Notes: a model not told the origin generated them from the sequence alone. 21,950 nt of DNA from CARZYU01 sp964370085 (GCA_964370085.1 CAYJHI010000018.1:1-21950); one strand, 5' to 3'. Shown: positions 6,973 to 14,697, numbered from the stretch's first letter. Numbers and translations are program-made.

Positions 6973-9253
6973 CTAATTCATCCTCCTCTTTAGTATTGAT
7001 ATATTCATAGTCATCAGTTGTTTTAAAACAAATATCAGTAAACTTACAGAAATTACATGTATCTGTCTTCTCGATCATTCTAGGAGTCTTAGGAAATTTT
7101 CCTGATAATATTTTATCTTTGGCATTCATAATATTAGTTTTAGTTCTATCAATAATAGAGAACAATTCATTATCAGAGTATACTTTAGAATATGCTCCAA
7201 AATTACCATCTTTTTTTAGTTTTAAACTCTTAATCAAGTCACTATTTTCCATTGTCGAATCCAATATCTCAAGATTTTGTTTAACATCAGTTGAATATCC
7301 TTGTAATAAATAATCTTTACTATCAGTATTCTTTGATAATATTTTTTGATAGTAGACTCCAGTAAAGATTGGATTAGTTAAAAGATTACTTTCGTTTAAT
7401 AAATATAAATAACTAGGCAGTTGTAAATTAAGACCATAGTCTAAATACTTTAAAGATGTATCAAAATACCCACTCTTATAATCAATAACAGCATAATAAG
7501 TAAAACCATTTTTCTCTAAATACAAAATCTTATCCAAAGTACCGTTGAAACTTACTTTATTTGGTATATCTAAATCAATAATAAGTTTCTTTTCATAGTA
7601 AGTATTAGTTAATCCGGTCAATTTATTTTGTTCTTTAATAATATTTATTGTTTTTATAAGCTCTAATTTCATTCTTTTTAAGAATACTTTTTCTTTATTA
7701 GTAAGAGTGTTTCCTTCGATATATTTGTTAAACTCTACTTCAAAGTTAAAATTATCAGTGAATGCTATTGATAAAATAAAATGATATAAATTACCAATGT
7801 AAGCGGAGAATGTTTCTTCAAACGGCTCTAATCTTAATGAATATTTTAAGTAGTATTTGAAAGGACATAAAAAGAAACTATTTAAAGCTGTATAGGATAA
7901 AGATAATCCTTTGTTATATAAAAGTTCTAAATCACTTGCAGATAGCCCTGTAAATGATGAATCATAGGTCAAATAAGGTAAGTCATGATAATTATGGTAT
8001 AAAAGGGATAGATTAGAATCTTTTTCTTTCCATTTAATTAACTTATCTAACTTCCTAGTTAATAAGATTTTATTATAAAGATTAGAGTAATTGTAACTTT
8101 CTTTATCTACTTTAATAATAGTGAAATTATCATCTTCTAAAATATTAGAAGGAAAAAATTCACTGAAAGGACTTTTTAATTTATAACTTAGATTAATATT
8201 ATTAGTGTTATATATAAAAGATAAAACTTTATCTAATTCACTTTTGTTCTTTATAGAAGTCGTTATAAGACCTAATTGTTTTTTTAAGTTATCATTGAAA
8301 TAATCTTCATCTTTATAAAAACTAGGAATTATATTTTGATTAAGTGATATAACAAAAACATGATCTTCTTCTGTTACTATATCATCAAAACTAATAAACT
8401 TAACAGAAGATTTAAATACTTCTTGTTTAATTGTCGTGCTCTCTAATAAAGACCTTAATATTATTCTTTTAGTTTCTTCCTTAGTTTCTAAAACAATTAC
8501 CTGGTTGATTATTTTTAATAAATCTTCATCGATTTCTTCAGTGTTTTCTACTACTTCTAATAAACAATTACCCTTATTCAAAGAAGTTAAAAAGTCTTTA
8601 ACACTTCTCTTACTCAGTAGATTTATCTTATCTAAAGACTCAAAAGGTAGAGAAAAGAAAGTAAATATCTTTTTTATTGTCTCAATATAATCATTATTAG
8701 CCCCTACTACTTTAATATTGTTAGGATTAATGCCACTTTTTATTAAAACAGCAATGTTAGTGGCAAGACCAACTACTTCTTCTTCTAATGTTTGATACTC
8801 AAAGACATCTCTTGATTCTTTTTTATAACTAATAGGACTAATATTAGTATTAGTTAATAGACTTAACTCTTGATATAGATTATTAATAAAAGGATCCAAT
8901 ATATTAAGATTATCTAAAGTTATATCGTAATTTTTTAAAGATGCTTTAAATAAGGTGTTTTTAATTAATAGATTGTTCTCATCTAATGCACTCTTCATTT
9001 CTGATAATTTAAGTACTTTAGGCACATTTAACTCTTTAATATATAACATATTATCTAAGTATATTTTAGCAACTTCTATATTAAGATTATAATTATCAAT
9101 TAGATATGCCACTGCTTGGTAATTATAATCAAAGTAATACTCTTTTAAAAATTCATTTAGTGTCATTACTTTAAAGGGTATTAGTTTATCACACAACTCT
9201 TTTATAAAGTATTCTTTTCTATTACTAGTTGTTATTATTAATTTCTTTCTCAT
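6965..9253 (-). CDS. addB: Helicase-nuclease subunit B, short form with iron-sulphur nuclease domain
   Basis: This is the second AddAB subunit. The C-terminal half is clear: a PD-(D/E)XK nuclease with AVIDYKSG near 590, and the four cysteines of the 4Fe-4S staple, one in FFLCPFKYY near 463 and C733-x2-C736-x5-C742 near the end. The N-terminus does not carry the GxxGSGK nucleotide-binding loop of Bacillus AddB and the protein is 762 residues, against about 1160. The helicase-like half is therefore reduced and probably acts only as a scaffold or sequence-recognition domain. RBS AAGGTGA precedes the ATG. It is first in the addB-addA operon, with an extended -10 promoter. Confidence 0.9.
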   Translation of the reverse strand: MRKKLIITTSNRKEYFIKELCDKLIPFKVMTLNEFLKEYYFDYNYQAVAYLIDNYNLNIEVAKIYLDNMLYIKELNVPKVLKLSEMKSALDENNLLIKNTLFKASLKNYDITLDNLNILDPFINNLYQELSLLTNTNISPISYKKESRDVFEYQTLEEEVVGLATNIAVLIKSGINPNNIKVVGANNDYIETIKKIFTFFSLPFESLDKINLLSKRSVKDFLTSLNKGNCLLEVVENTEEIDEDLLKIINQVIVLETKEETKRIILRSLLESTTIKQEVFKSSVKFISFDDIVTEEDHVFVISLNQNIIPSFYKDEDYFNDNLKKQLGLITTSIKNKSELDKVLSFIYNTNNINLSYKLKSPFSEFFPSNILEDDNFTIIKVDKESYNYSNLYNKILLTRKLDKLIKWKEKDSNLSLLYHNYHDLPYLTYDSSFTGLSASDLELLYNKGLSLSYTALNSFFLCPFKYYLKYSLRLEPFEETFSAYIGNLYHFILSIAFTDNFNFEVEFNKYIEGNTLTNKEKVFLKRMKLELIKTINIIKEQNKLTGLTNTYYEKKLIIDLDIPNKVSFNGTLDKILYLEKNGFTYYAVIDYKSGYFDTSLKYLDYGLNLQLPSYLYLLNESNLLTNPIFTGVYYQKILSKNTDSKDYLLQGYSTDVKQNLEILDSTMENSDLIKSLKLKKDGNFGAYSKVYSDNELFSIIDRTKTNIMNAKDKILSGKFPKTPRMIEKTDTCNFCKFTDICFKTTDDYEYINTKEEDELDA

Positions 9254-9273
9254 AGTTAATCACCTTCTTATTT

Positions 9274-9282
9274 ATTATAACA
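9274..9282 (-). promoter_or_regulatory. Extended -10 promoter of addBA
   Basis: Minus-strand TGTTATAAT (9282-9274) lies about 20 bases before the addB ATG. The -35 position is poor (TATACT) and falls in the preceding terminator arm. Confidence 0.6.
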
Positions 9283-9290
9283 ATATAATA

Positions 9291-9320
9291 AAAAAAAGTA
9301 TAGAAATCATCTATACTTTT
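9291..9320 (-). terminator. Intrinsic terminator of the four-helix membrane-protein gene
   Basis: Minus-strand AAAAGTATAG (9320-9311) pairs perfectly with CTATACTTTT (9303-9294) around a seven-base loop, and an unbroken T run extends to 9291. The TAG stop codon (9313-9311) is in the stem. Confidence 0.85.
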
Positions 9321-9739
9321 GGAGGCTTTTTATGTTTTTGAACTCCACAACTAACTAGAAATCCTACACCTGAGGCTACAAAGTCGCGTAGTTGTGACAA
9401 GGTTGCGATAGATTCAGGTCTTATGATATTCATATTTCTAACTGTGACCATTAGAAACAAAGAAAACCAACATATAACAGTGACAACTATAATTTGTGAT
9501 TTATTGCATATTTGATATTTTTTACTTTCCTCTTCAGTGACAAAGTTATGTCCTAGGAAATAACCGAAGACACTAGCAGCAGATGTTCTTATAACAACAT
9601 CAACAGCATTATTGTTATCACTAGTTGCATGAGAAAAAAATAAAGTGTATGCGATTTGTATCATTAAAACAGCCATTATAAATAATAAACATTTATCTAC
9701 TAAAGTTTGTTTTTTAATAAAATTTAATAAACGCTTCAT
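9311..9739 (-). CDS. Unknown small integral membrane protein, four predicted helices
   Basis: This 142-residue protein has no family I recognise. Hydrophobic stretches lie at about 17-36, 45-64, 82-100 and 115-132, joined by short charged loops. The N-terminus is basic (KRLLNFIKK) and the C-terminus is a basic tail (QKHKKPPKV), both likely cytosolic. The segment VDVVIRTSAASVFGYFLG is the most distinctive. Size and topology resemble holins or small transporter-like proteins, but there are no neighbouring lysis or phage genes. RBS GAGGTAA precedes the ATG. It follows the histidine phosphatase gene by 53 bases with no clear promoter between, so the two may be co-transcribed. Confidence 0.8.
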   Translation of the reverse strand: MKRLLNFIKKQTLVDKCLLFIMAVLMIQIAYTLFFSHATSDNNNAVDVVIRTSAASVFGYFLGHNFVTEEESKKYQICNKSQIIVVTVICWFSLFLMVTVRNMNIIRPESIATLSQLRDFVASGVGFLVSCGVQKHKKPPKV

Positions 9740-9792
9740 TTGTATTACCTCTACAGTAATATATTAGAATTTTATTAATAGATGTAATTATA

Positions 9793-10401
9793 TTAACTAT
9801 TATTAATGTTTTTAATTGATATATCTTTTAAATAAGATTTATATGTATTTAAATAATCAAAATTGATATTAGATGCAATTTCAAACTTACCCGTTTTAAG
9901 ATGTAATGACTTAATAGATAGAATTCTTTTAATATATGCCATTACCGAACCATGTGAAATAATTAGAATTGTATATTGGTCTTGGTTATTATTTTTTAAA
10001 TCATCTAAGAAACTACATAATCTAGTTTCAATTTCATGTTTATTTTCACCGTAGTCCCCAAACTTAGTAAAGTAATCACCACTAATTTGTTTAACTCTTA
10101 CTTCATCTAACTCTTTATTATTTCTTTTGCCACTATACTTGCCATAATATATTTCTCTAAGTCTGTTATCTATAACGGTTTCTGTTTTTGGATACTTTAA
10201 TGTAGCATAGTATGCTGTTTGAATTGTCCTAGGAAAAGGTGAAACATATATCTTATCTATTTTAGGTGGTAATTGTTTTATTGTTTCTTTGATTGTCTCA
10301 ATTCCTTTTTCCGTTAAAACAGACCAATAAATTTCTCTATCAGAAATAATTTCCTTAACATTATCAGTAGCTTCTCCATGTCTCATAAAAATTAAATTCA
10401 T
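9793..10401 (-). CDS. Histidine phosphatase family protein (phosphoglycerate-mutase-like)
   Basis: This 202-residue cytosolic enzyme belongs to the branch-1 histidine phosphatases, which form a phosphohistidine on the His of RHG. The catalytic set is complete: Arg7-His8-Gly9-Glu10, Arg58 in SPFPRT, Glu83 in LREIYYG and His150 in ISHGS. The LRE-x3-G motif fits a broad-specificity phosphatase better than glycolytic mutase, and the 202-residue length agrees. The substrate cannot be told from sequence. RBS AGGAGG lies just before the ATG. It follows rpmF after a gap of about 38 bases that contains a modest terminator, so expression with ribosomal protein L32 by read-through is possible. Confidence 0.9.
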   Translation of the reverse strand: MNLIFMRHGEATDNVKEIISDREIYWSVLTEKGIETIKETIKQLPPKIDKIYVSPFPRTIQTAYYATLKYPKTETVIDNRLREIYYGKYSGKRNNKELDEVRVKQISGDYFTKFGDYGENKHEIETRLCSFLDDLKNNNQDQYTILIISHGSVMAYIKRILSIKSLHLKTGKFEIASNINFDYLNTYKSYLKDISIKNINNS

Positions 10402-10411
10402 TGAACCCTCC

Positions 10412-10425
10412 TATGTTTAAACATA
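10412..10425. repeat. Perfect 14-base palindrome
   Basis: TATGTTTAAACATA is its own reverse complement. It sits between the rpmF terminator and the phosphatase RBS. It could be a small operator, but its high AT content makes chance occurrence reasonable. Confidence 0.4.
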
Positions 10426-10427
10426 AT

Positions 10428-10451
10428 AAAAAGTCCTGATTACTCAGCACT
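10428..10451 (-). terminator. Modest terminator of yceD-rpmF
   Basis: On the minus strand AGTGCTGA (10451-10444) pairs with TCAGGACT (10439-10432) with one G-G mismatch, closed by a GTAA tetraloop and followed by TTTTATT. The rpmF stop codon falls partly in the loop. It may allow read-through into the phosphatase gene. Confidence 0.5.
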
Positions 10452-10649
10452 CTTTGTTTCTAATACAACTTTACCTTTGTATGAACCACATTTTTTACAT
10501 ACTCTGTGTGGTTTAATAGTTTCACCACAGTTAGTACATTTAGTCAAACCTGGCATTTCTAAAGCGTTGTGACTTCTTCTCATTCTTTTTCTAGTTTTAC
10601 TAACTCTGTGAAAAGGAACTGCAAATAATTGAATATCTAACTTTAACAT
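10440..10649 (-). CDS. rpmF: 50S ribosomal protein L32 with an L27-like cleavable leader
   Basis: L32 is a zinc-ribbon protein of the large ribosomal subunit. Residues from 10 on are classic: AVPFHRVSKTRKRMRRSHNA, then four cysteines C38-x2-C41 and C51-x2-C54. The oddity is at the start. L32 normally begins MAVP, but here the codon before Ala10 is TTT (Phe), and the only credible start is the ATG at 10649, with AGGAGG (10661-10656) six bases upstream. The result is an extra MLKLDIQLF in front of the mature Ala. This closely copies the L27 leader of Bacillota (MLKLNLQFF before A), which the cysteine protease Prp removes after Phe. Processing of L32 here is inferred. The gene begins one base after the yceD stop codon. 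Confidence 0.95.
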   Translation of the reverse strand: MLKLDIQLFAVPFHRVSKTRKRMRRSHNALEMPGLTKCTNCGETIKPHRVCKKCGSYKGKVVLETKSAE

Positions 10650-10650
10650 T

Positions 10651-11106
10651 TTAATCCTCCTCTTTATAATTGTTTAATAACTCATGAAATGGGTTGTTCT
10701 TCTTAACCGCGTCTTCTTCGCTAACCAATTTCCAGCCATCCCCATGAAATTTACTGAGATCCGATACCTTAGTAAATTTTAAGGGAATCTCTAAGACAAT
10801 ATTTTCCCATAAAATCGGAATAATTTCAAGAGTATTTGCTAAATTTTCTTCATTTTCTTCAATTTTCTCTTCAATTTCAAAAGAAAATGGGTATTCTACT
10901 TCTTCTAAAGAGATAGAATCATCTAATTTCATAATACCAAATACGTTGATAGTTAACATTATTTCTTCCGTAGTTAAACGTTTTAATGAACCATTTACTT
11001 TAATCGGTAATAATTCATTTATTTTTGTATTTTCATAGTACTCTGTAGGAATAATTATCTCTTCATCAATAATTAATTCTCCTTCAAAATTAGTTAAATC
11101 ATACAT
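10651..11106 (-). CDS. yceD: YceD/DUF177 family 23S rRNA accumulation protein
   Basis: This 151-residue acidic protein belongs to the DUF177/YceD family, nearly always encoded directly before rpmF and linked to 23S rRNA accumulation and large-subunit assembly. Family features visible are the beta-rich N-terminus, the central acidic stretch (EIEEKIEENEEN), and the C-terminal region ending in NNPFHELLNNY, matching the usual DPR-like ending. The frame is open to a TTG at 11115, but the ATG at 11106 has a GGAG nine bases upstream, while the TTG would overlap that GGAG. The canonical second-position cysteines seen in some relatives are absent. It has its own promoter and is co-transcribed with rpmF. 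Confidence 0.85.
   Translation of the reverse strand: MYDLTNFEGELIIDEEIIIPTEYYENTKINELLPIKVNGSLKRLTTEEIMLTINVFGIMKLDDSISLEEVEYPFSFEIEEKIEENEENLANTLEIIPILWENIVLEIPLKFTKVSDLSKFHGDGWKLVSEEDAVKKNNPFHELLNNYKEED
10656..10661 (-). promoter_or_regulatory. RBS that fixes the rpmF start
   Basis: AGGAGG on the minus strand, six bases before the ATG at 10649, lies at the very end of yceD. It is the only Shine-Dalgarno near the L32 start and so places the extra leader inside the translated protein. Confidence 0.85.
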
Positions 11107-11125
11107 TGTAATCAACTCCAGTTAC

Positions 11126-11154
11126 ATTATACTACAGATTAAGATATTTTTCAA
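11126..11154 (-). promoter_or_regulatory. SigA promoter of yceD-rpmF
   Basis: TTGAAA (11154-11149), a 17-base spacer and TATAAT (11131-11126), with the yceD ATG 20 bases downstream. It is back to back with the tmcAL promoter, and the two -35 regions share bases. Confidence 0.85.
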
Positions 11155-11176
11155 TCATAAGTAATTATGTTATAAT
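11148..11176 (+). promoter_or_regulatory. Promoter of tmcAL
   Basis: Extended -10 TGTTATAAT (11168-11176) with a weak -35 TTTTCA at 11148-11153, spacing 17. The RBS TTGGAGG and the ATG at 11197 follow. Confidence 0.7.
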
Positions 11177-11196
11177 ATAAGAAATTTGGAGGAATT

Positions 11197-12345
11197 ATGA
11201 AAAAAATTGGTATAATTGCAGAATATAATCCTTTTCATAATGGTCATAAGTACATGATTGATAAGATTAAAGAAAAATACCCAGATAGTATAATTACAGT
11301 TGTTATGAGTGGTAATTTTATGCAAAGAGGTAATCCTGCCATTATTAATAAATGGGATAGAACAAAGATCTGTTTAGAAAACAATATTGATTTAGTAGTT
11401 GAACTTCCTTTTGTATTTGCAACTCAAAGTGCTGATTTTTTTGCTAAAGGCGCTATTAGTATTTTAAAAGAGTTAAAGATTGATACTTTAGTATTTGGTA
11501 GTGAAGAAGACAATTTAGATAATTTAATGTTACTTGCTAAAACACAATTAGAAGAGGAACACTTTGATTTGCTAGCAAGAAGTTATATTAAAGATGGATA
11601 TAACTATCCTACTGCCCTTTCTAAGGCATTATTTGATATCACAGGTACATTTACCACTCTACCTAACGATATACTTGGTATTACTTATATAAAAGAGGTT
11701 TTAAAACAAAAAGCTAATATTGAAATAGAAATTATTAAAAGAACTAATGATTATCATGATGAAAAACTAGATATATTATCTAATATTAGTAGTGCTTCTA
11801 GTATTAGAAAAGCTCTTTTAGAAGATAAATCAATTAAATCACAAGTTCCTGACAGCACTTTAAAGTATTTAAATAACAATTTGCACTTTCAAGATGATTA
11901 TTTTAAGTTTTTAAAATATAAATTATCACTAGATGAAGACCTTTCTATTTATCATGGTGTAGTTGAAGGAATAGATCATAAAATAAAAAAGTCTATTAAG
12001 TTATGTAAAAATTATGACGAACTTGTTAGTATGGTTAAAAGTAAAAGATATACTTATAATAGAATTAATAGAATACTATTATATATACTAGTAGGATTTG
12101 CTAAAGAAGATGCTAATAACATGAAAGAAATAGAATATATAAGAGTTTTAGGTTTTAATAATTTAGGTAAAGAGTTATTAAATAATATAAAAAAAGAAAG
12201 TGAAATTCCTATAATAAGTAATTTTTCTTCTAGGCTTAGTAAAATGTTAAATTTAGAACTTAGAGTTACTAGTATATATGCTTCTATATTAAATGAAGAA
12301 GACAAAATAAAACTTACTGAAGATGAATATAAATATCATCCTTAG
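11197..12345 (+). CDS. tmcAL: tRNA(Met) cytidine acetate ligase
   Basis: TmcAL (formerly YlbM) makes N4-acetylcytidine at the wobble position 34 of elongator tRNA-Met, using acetate and ATP through an acetyl-adenylate. The 382-residue protein has the nucleotidyltransferase-like N-terminus GIIAEYNPFHNGH at 5-17, with His14 and His17 of the HxGH-type motif, followed by VVMSGNFMQRG-xP, a family signature, and the ISSASSIR motif near 200 that matches the second nucleotide-binding signature. The C-terminal half is helical as expected. In Bacillus subtilis it lies next to ylbN(yceD)-rpmF in the same direction. Here the neighbourhood is conserved but the gene is inverted. GGAGG is six bases before the ATG. 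Confidence 0.93.
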   Translation: MKKIGIIAEYNPFHNGHKYMIDKIKEKYPDSIITVVMSGNFMQRGNPAIINKWDRTKICLENNIDLVVELPFVFATQSADFFAKGAISILKELKIDTLVFGSEEDNLDNLMLLAKTQLEEEHFDLLARSYIKDGYNYPTALSKALFDITGTFTTLPNDILGITYIKEVLKQKANIEIEIIKRTNDYHDEKLDILSNISSASSIRKALLEDKSIKSQVPDSTLKYLNNNLHFQDDYFKFLKYKLSLDEDLSIYHGVVEGIDHKIKKSIKLCKNYDELVSMVKSKRYTYNRINRILLYILVGFAKEDANNMKEIEYIRVLGFNNLGKELLNNIKKESEIPIISNFSSRLSKMLNLELRVTSIYASILNEEDKIKLTEDEYKYHP

Positions 12346-12357
12346 TAAGTTTTTTTT
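12309..12357 (+). terminator. Strong intrinsic terminator of tmcAL
   Basis: AAAACTTACT (12309-12318) pairs perfectly with AGTAAGTTTT (12344-12353), and inner bases GATGA/TCATC extend the stem after an imperfect GAA/CTT step. An eight-T run ends at 12357. Most of the left arm and loop is coding sequence, and the TAG stop (12343-12345) enters the right arm. Confidence 0.8.
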
Positions 12358-12362
12358 ACATA

Positions 12363-12386
12363 GAAAAAGAAGTTTTTACACTTCTT
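12363..12386 (-). terminator. Intrinsic terminator of pyk
   Basis: Minus-strand AAGAAGT (12386-12380) pairs with ACTTCTT (12373-12367) across a six-base loop holding part of the stop codon, then TTTC. It is convergent with the tmcAL terminator. Confidence 0.65.
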
Positions 12387-13785
12387 CAAGCTTCATAAAG
12401 TTAGTTACTTTCTTAGTTTCAGTATTAGGGAATCCTCCTGTTACTACTACTAAGTCACCAGACTCAAGGTTAAATGTATTTTTAGCTAATTCGCTAGTTG
12501 CTTTAACTATTTCGTCTGTGTTACCGTACATTGGTACAACTTTTGGATATACACCCCAGTTTAAGGCAAGACTTCTTGCTACTTCTTCTGATGGTGTTGC
12601 GGCCATAATTACACTGTTTGGTTTGTAATTACTAATTACTCTTGCAGTATAACCACTCATTGTAGCAGCACAAATAGCTTTAGAACCTAATAATTGGTCA
12701 GCTACTGTAACACTATTAGCAATAGTAGTAGTCATATCTACTTCTAATTCGCTTTCAAACATACCAACGAAGTCAACTCTTGCTTCAGTACTTTCACATA
12801 CTTCTGCCATGTATCTTACTGTTTCAACTGGGAATTTACCAATTGTCGTTTCTCCTGATAACATTACAGCATCAGTTCCATCTAATACAGCATTAGCAAC
12901 ATCAGATACTTCTGCTCTTGTTGGACGAGCATTTTTCTTCATTGATTCTAACATTTCAGTCGCAACTACACAGATAACTCCTTTAGCACGACATCTTTCT
13001 ACCATCATTTTTTGAACCATTGGTAATTCTTGCATTGGAACTTCTACACCTAGATCTCCACGTGCTACCATGATACCATCACTTACTTCAATGATTTCAT
13101 CTAAGTTTTCTACTCCAGTAACACTTTCAACTTTAGAAATGATTTTTAAATCTTCTCTATTATTAGCTTTTAAGATTTCTCTAGCTGCTAAAACGTCTTC
13201 TTTAGTAGATACGAATGATAATGCTAAGAAGTCACCTTCGTTTTTACAAGCATATTCAATATCAAACTTATCATCTTCAGATATAAAAGGAATATCTAAT
13301 TTAACCCCAGGTGCTGATAAAGATTTCTTATTACCTAAAACACCACCGTTGATAATTCTTCCTGTAACACCTTCAGCATCAGTTTCTTCAATTTCAATTT
13401 TCATTAGACCATTCTCTAATAAAATAATTGAACCTGGTTTTAATGATTCAAGGGCTTTAGGATGGTTAACAGAAAATCTTTCTTCGTTACCAAGAACTTC
13501 TTCTTTAACGATTCTGATAGTCTTACCTTCAACTAAAGTAATTTCTCCATTTTCTAACATACCATTTCTAAATTCAGGACCTTTTGTATCATATAGTAAT
13601 CCAATATTTTGACCAGTTCTTTCTCTAACTTCTTTAACTGTGTCGATTACTTGTTGTCTCTCTTCAATAGTTGCGTGTGAGAAATTAATTCTTGCAACGT
13701 TCATTCCGTTTAAAACTAATTGCTCCATTACGTCTGCAGTGTTAGTGGCAGGACCAATACTACAAATAATTTTTGTCTTTTTCAT
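12376..13785 (-). CDS. pyk: Pyruvate kinase
   Basis: It catalyses the last ATP-yielding step of glycolysis, phosphoenolpyruvate plus ADP to pyruvate plus ATP. The 469-residue protein starts MKKTKIICSIGPAT and has the substrate-binding RINFSHA, DTKGPEFRNG, the catalytic-Lys region around ISKVES, MVARGDLGVE, and the signature VATEMLESM followed by PTRAEVSDVANAVLDGTDAVMLSGETTIGKFP. It ends at the usual alpha/beta effector domain and lacks the extra C-terminal PEP-utiliser-like domain of Bacillus enzymes, so it is the short form. RBS AGAGGT and the ATG at 13785 are clear. It is a single-gene unit with its own promoter and terminator. Confidence 0.97.
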   Translation of the reverse strand: MKKTKIICSIGPATNTADVMEQLVLNGMNVARINFSHATIEERQQVIDTVKEVRERTGQNIGLLYDTKGPEFRNGMLENGEITLVEGKTIRIVKEEVLGNEERFSVNHPKALESLKPGSIILLENGLMKIEIEETDAEGVTGRIINGGVLGNKKSLSAPGVKLDIPFISEDDKFDIEYACKNEGDFLALSFVSTKEDVLAAREILKANNREDLKIISKVESVTGVENLDEIIEVSDGIMVARGDLGVEVPMQELPMVQKMMVERCRAKGVICVVATEMLESMKKNARPTRAEVSDVANAVLDGTDAVMLSGETTIGKFPVETVRYMAEVCESTEARVDFVGMFESELEVDMTTTIANSVTVADQLLGSKAICAATMSGYTARVISNYKPNSVIMAATPSEEVARSLALNWGVYPKVVPMYGNTDEIVKATSELAKNTFNLESGDLVVVTGGFPNTETKKVTNFMKLEEV

Positions 13786-13818
13786 TATTACTACCTCTTT
13801 CTTTTTTTGACCATTAAT

Positions 13819-13847
13819 ATTTTACCACAAATCATGTTTTCTATCAA
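13819..13847 (-). promoter_or_regulatory. SigA promoter of pyk
   Basis: TTGATA (13847-13842), a 17-base spacer and TAAAAT (13824-13819). The -35 lies immediately downstream of the mutM terminator. Confidence 0.75.
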
Positions 13848-13848
13848 T

Positions 13849-13874
13849 AAAAAAAGCAACAAATTATTGCTTTT
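13849..13874 (-). terminator. Intrinsic terminator of polA-mutM
   Basis: Minus-strand AAAAGCAA (13874-13867) pairs perfectly with TTGCTTTT (13859-13852) across a seven-base loop, and the T run continues to 13849. The mutM TAA stop (13866-13864) is in the loop. Confidence 0.85.
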
Positions 13875-14685
13875 GACAGTTAGGACAATAATAAGTACCT
13901 CTTCCTCCTACTTTAATTTTTTCAATTATAGTAGAACAAAAAGAACAAGGTTTGTCTTTTTGACTATGTACTAACAGCTCATTTTGAAACTTGCCATGTA
14001 CACCTTCACTGGAAGTATAACTTCTAATAGTGGTACCACCTAACTTAATAGCTTTTTCTAAAACTATTTTAGTGTTAGAAATAATGTTTTTCAAGTCATC
14101 TTCACTTAATTCATTAGTCTTCGTTAAAGGATGAATCTTCGATAAAAACAAGATTTCATCATCATATATATTTCCTATACCAGTTATAATACTTTGATCT
14201 AACAACACAGTTTTAATAGGAGTTGTTTTCTTACTCATCTTTTCTTTTAAGTAATCTACTGTTAATTTAGGATCATCATATTCTAAACCTAAATCTTTTA
14301 AAGGACCTATTTCGTTAATCTTAAGTTTTTCAATCAAATGAATCTTACCGAATTTACGTACATCGTTAAAACGCATCTCTTCGTCATCAAAGATAAAGTT
14401 AACATGATCGTGTTTACCCCATTCTTCTTTTAATTCTCTAAAATTGAATTTCCCTTCCATTCTGAGATGTACTAACATAAAATAATTATTTAGTTCAATA
14501 ACTATCCATTTACCTCTAGTAGTAACATCTATTATTTTCTGATTTTTAACTTCTTTTATAAAACTCTCACAGTCAGGATACTCAATTATATTTTTATGTC
14601 TGACGATACAATCAATTATTTGTTTTGATTGTATTTTATCTTTTAATACTTTACTGACTGTAATGACTTCTGGTTTTTCAGGCAT
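13864..14685 (-). CDS. mutM: Formamidopyrimidine-DNA glycosylase
   Basis: MutM excises 8-oxoguanine and ring-opened purines and nicks the strand by beta,delta-elimination. The 273-residue protein has the catalytic N-terminal Pro2 and Glu3, Lys59 in TTRGKW, His73 in LVHLRMEGKF, the DVRKFG DNA-contact motif at 108-113, the helix-two-turn-helix motif TGIGNIYDDE, and a C-terminal zinc finger with C247, C250, C267 and C270, plus Arg262 of the reactive loop. The starting motif reads MPEKPEV rather than the usual MPELPEV, a Leu-to-Lys change away from the catalytic residues. RBS AAAGGATG lies in the 12-base gap after polA, so the two are co-transcribed, as in Bacillus. Confidence 0.96.
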   Translation of the reverse strand: MPEKPEVITVSKVLKDKIQSKQIIDCIVRHKNIIEYPDCESFIKEVKNQKIIDVTTRGKWIVIELNNYFMLVHLRMEGKFNFRELKEEWGKHDHVNFIFDDEEMRFNDVRKFGKIHLIEKLKINEIGPLKDLGLEYDDPKLTVDYLKEKMSKKTTPIKTVLLDQSIITGIGNIYDDEILFLSKIHPLTKTNELSEDDLKNIISNTKIVLEKAIKLGGTTIRSYTSSEGVHGKFQNELLVHSQKDKPCSFCSTIIEKIKVGGRGTYYCPNCQKQ

Positions 14686-14697
14686 AATACATCCTTT

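Noticed and set aside
9311..9739. Phage holin
   Set aside because: Size and helices would fit, but no endolysin, structural or integrase gene is nearby.
10412..10425. 14-base palindrome as an operator of the phosphatase gene
   Set aside because: It is AT-rich, occurs once, and no promoter hexamers frame it, so I list it only as a repeat.
12809..13974. Several long plus-strand frames opposite pyk and mutM (for example 13070-13612)
   Set aside because: They lie wholly antisense to genes with clear domains, lack RBS support and have no recognisable protein features. They are AT-rich shadow frames.
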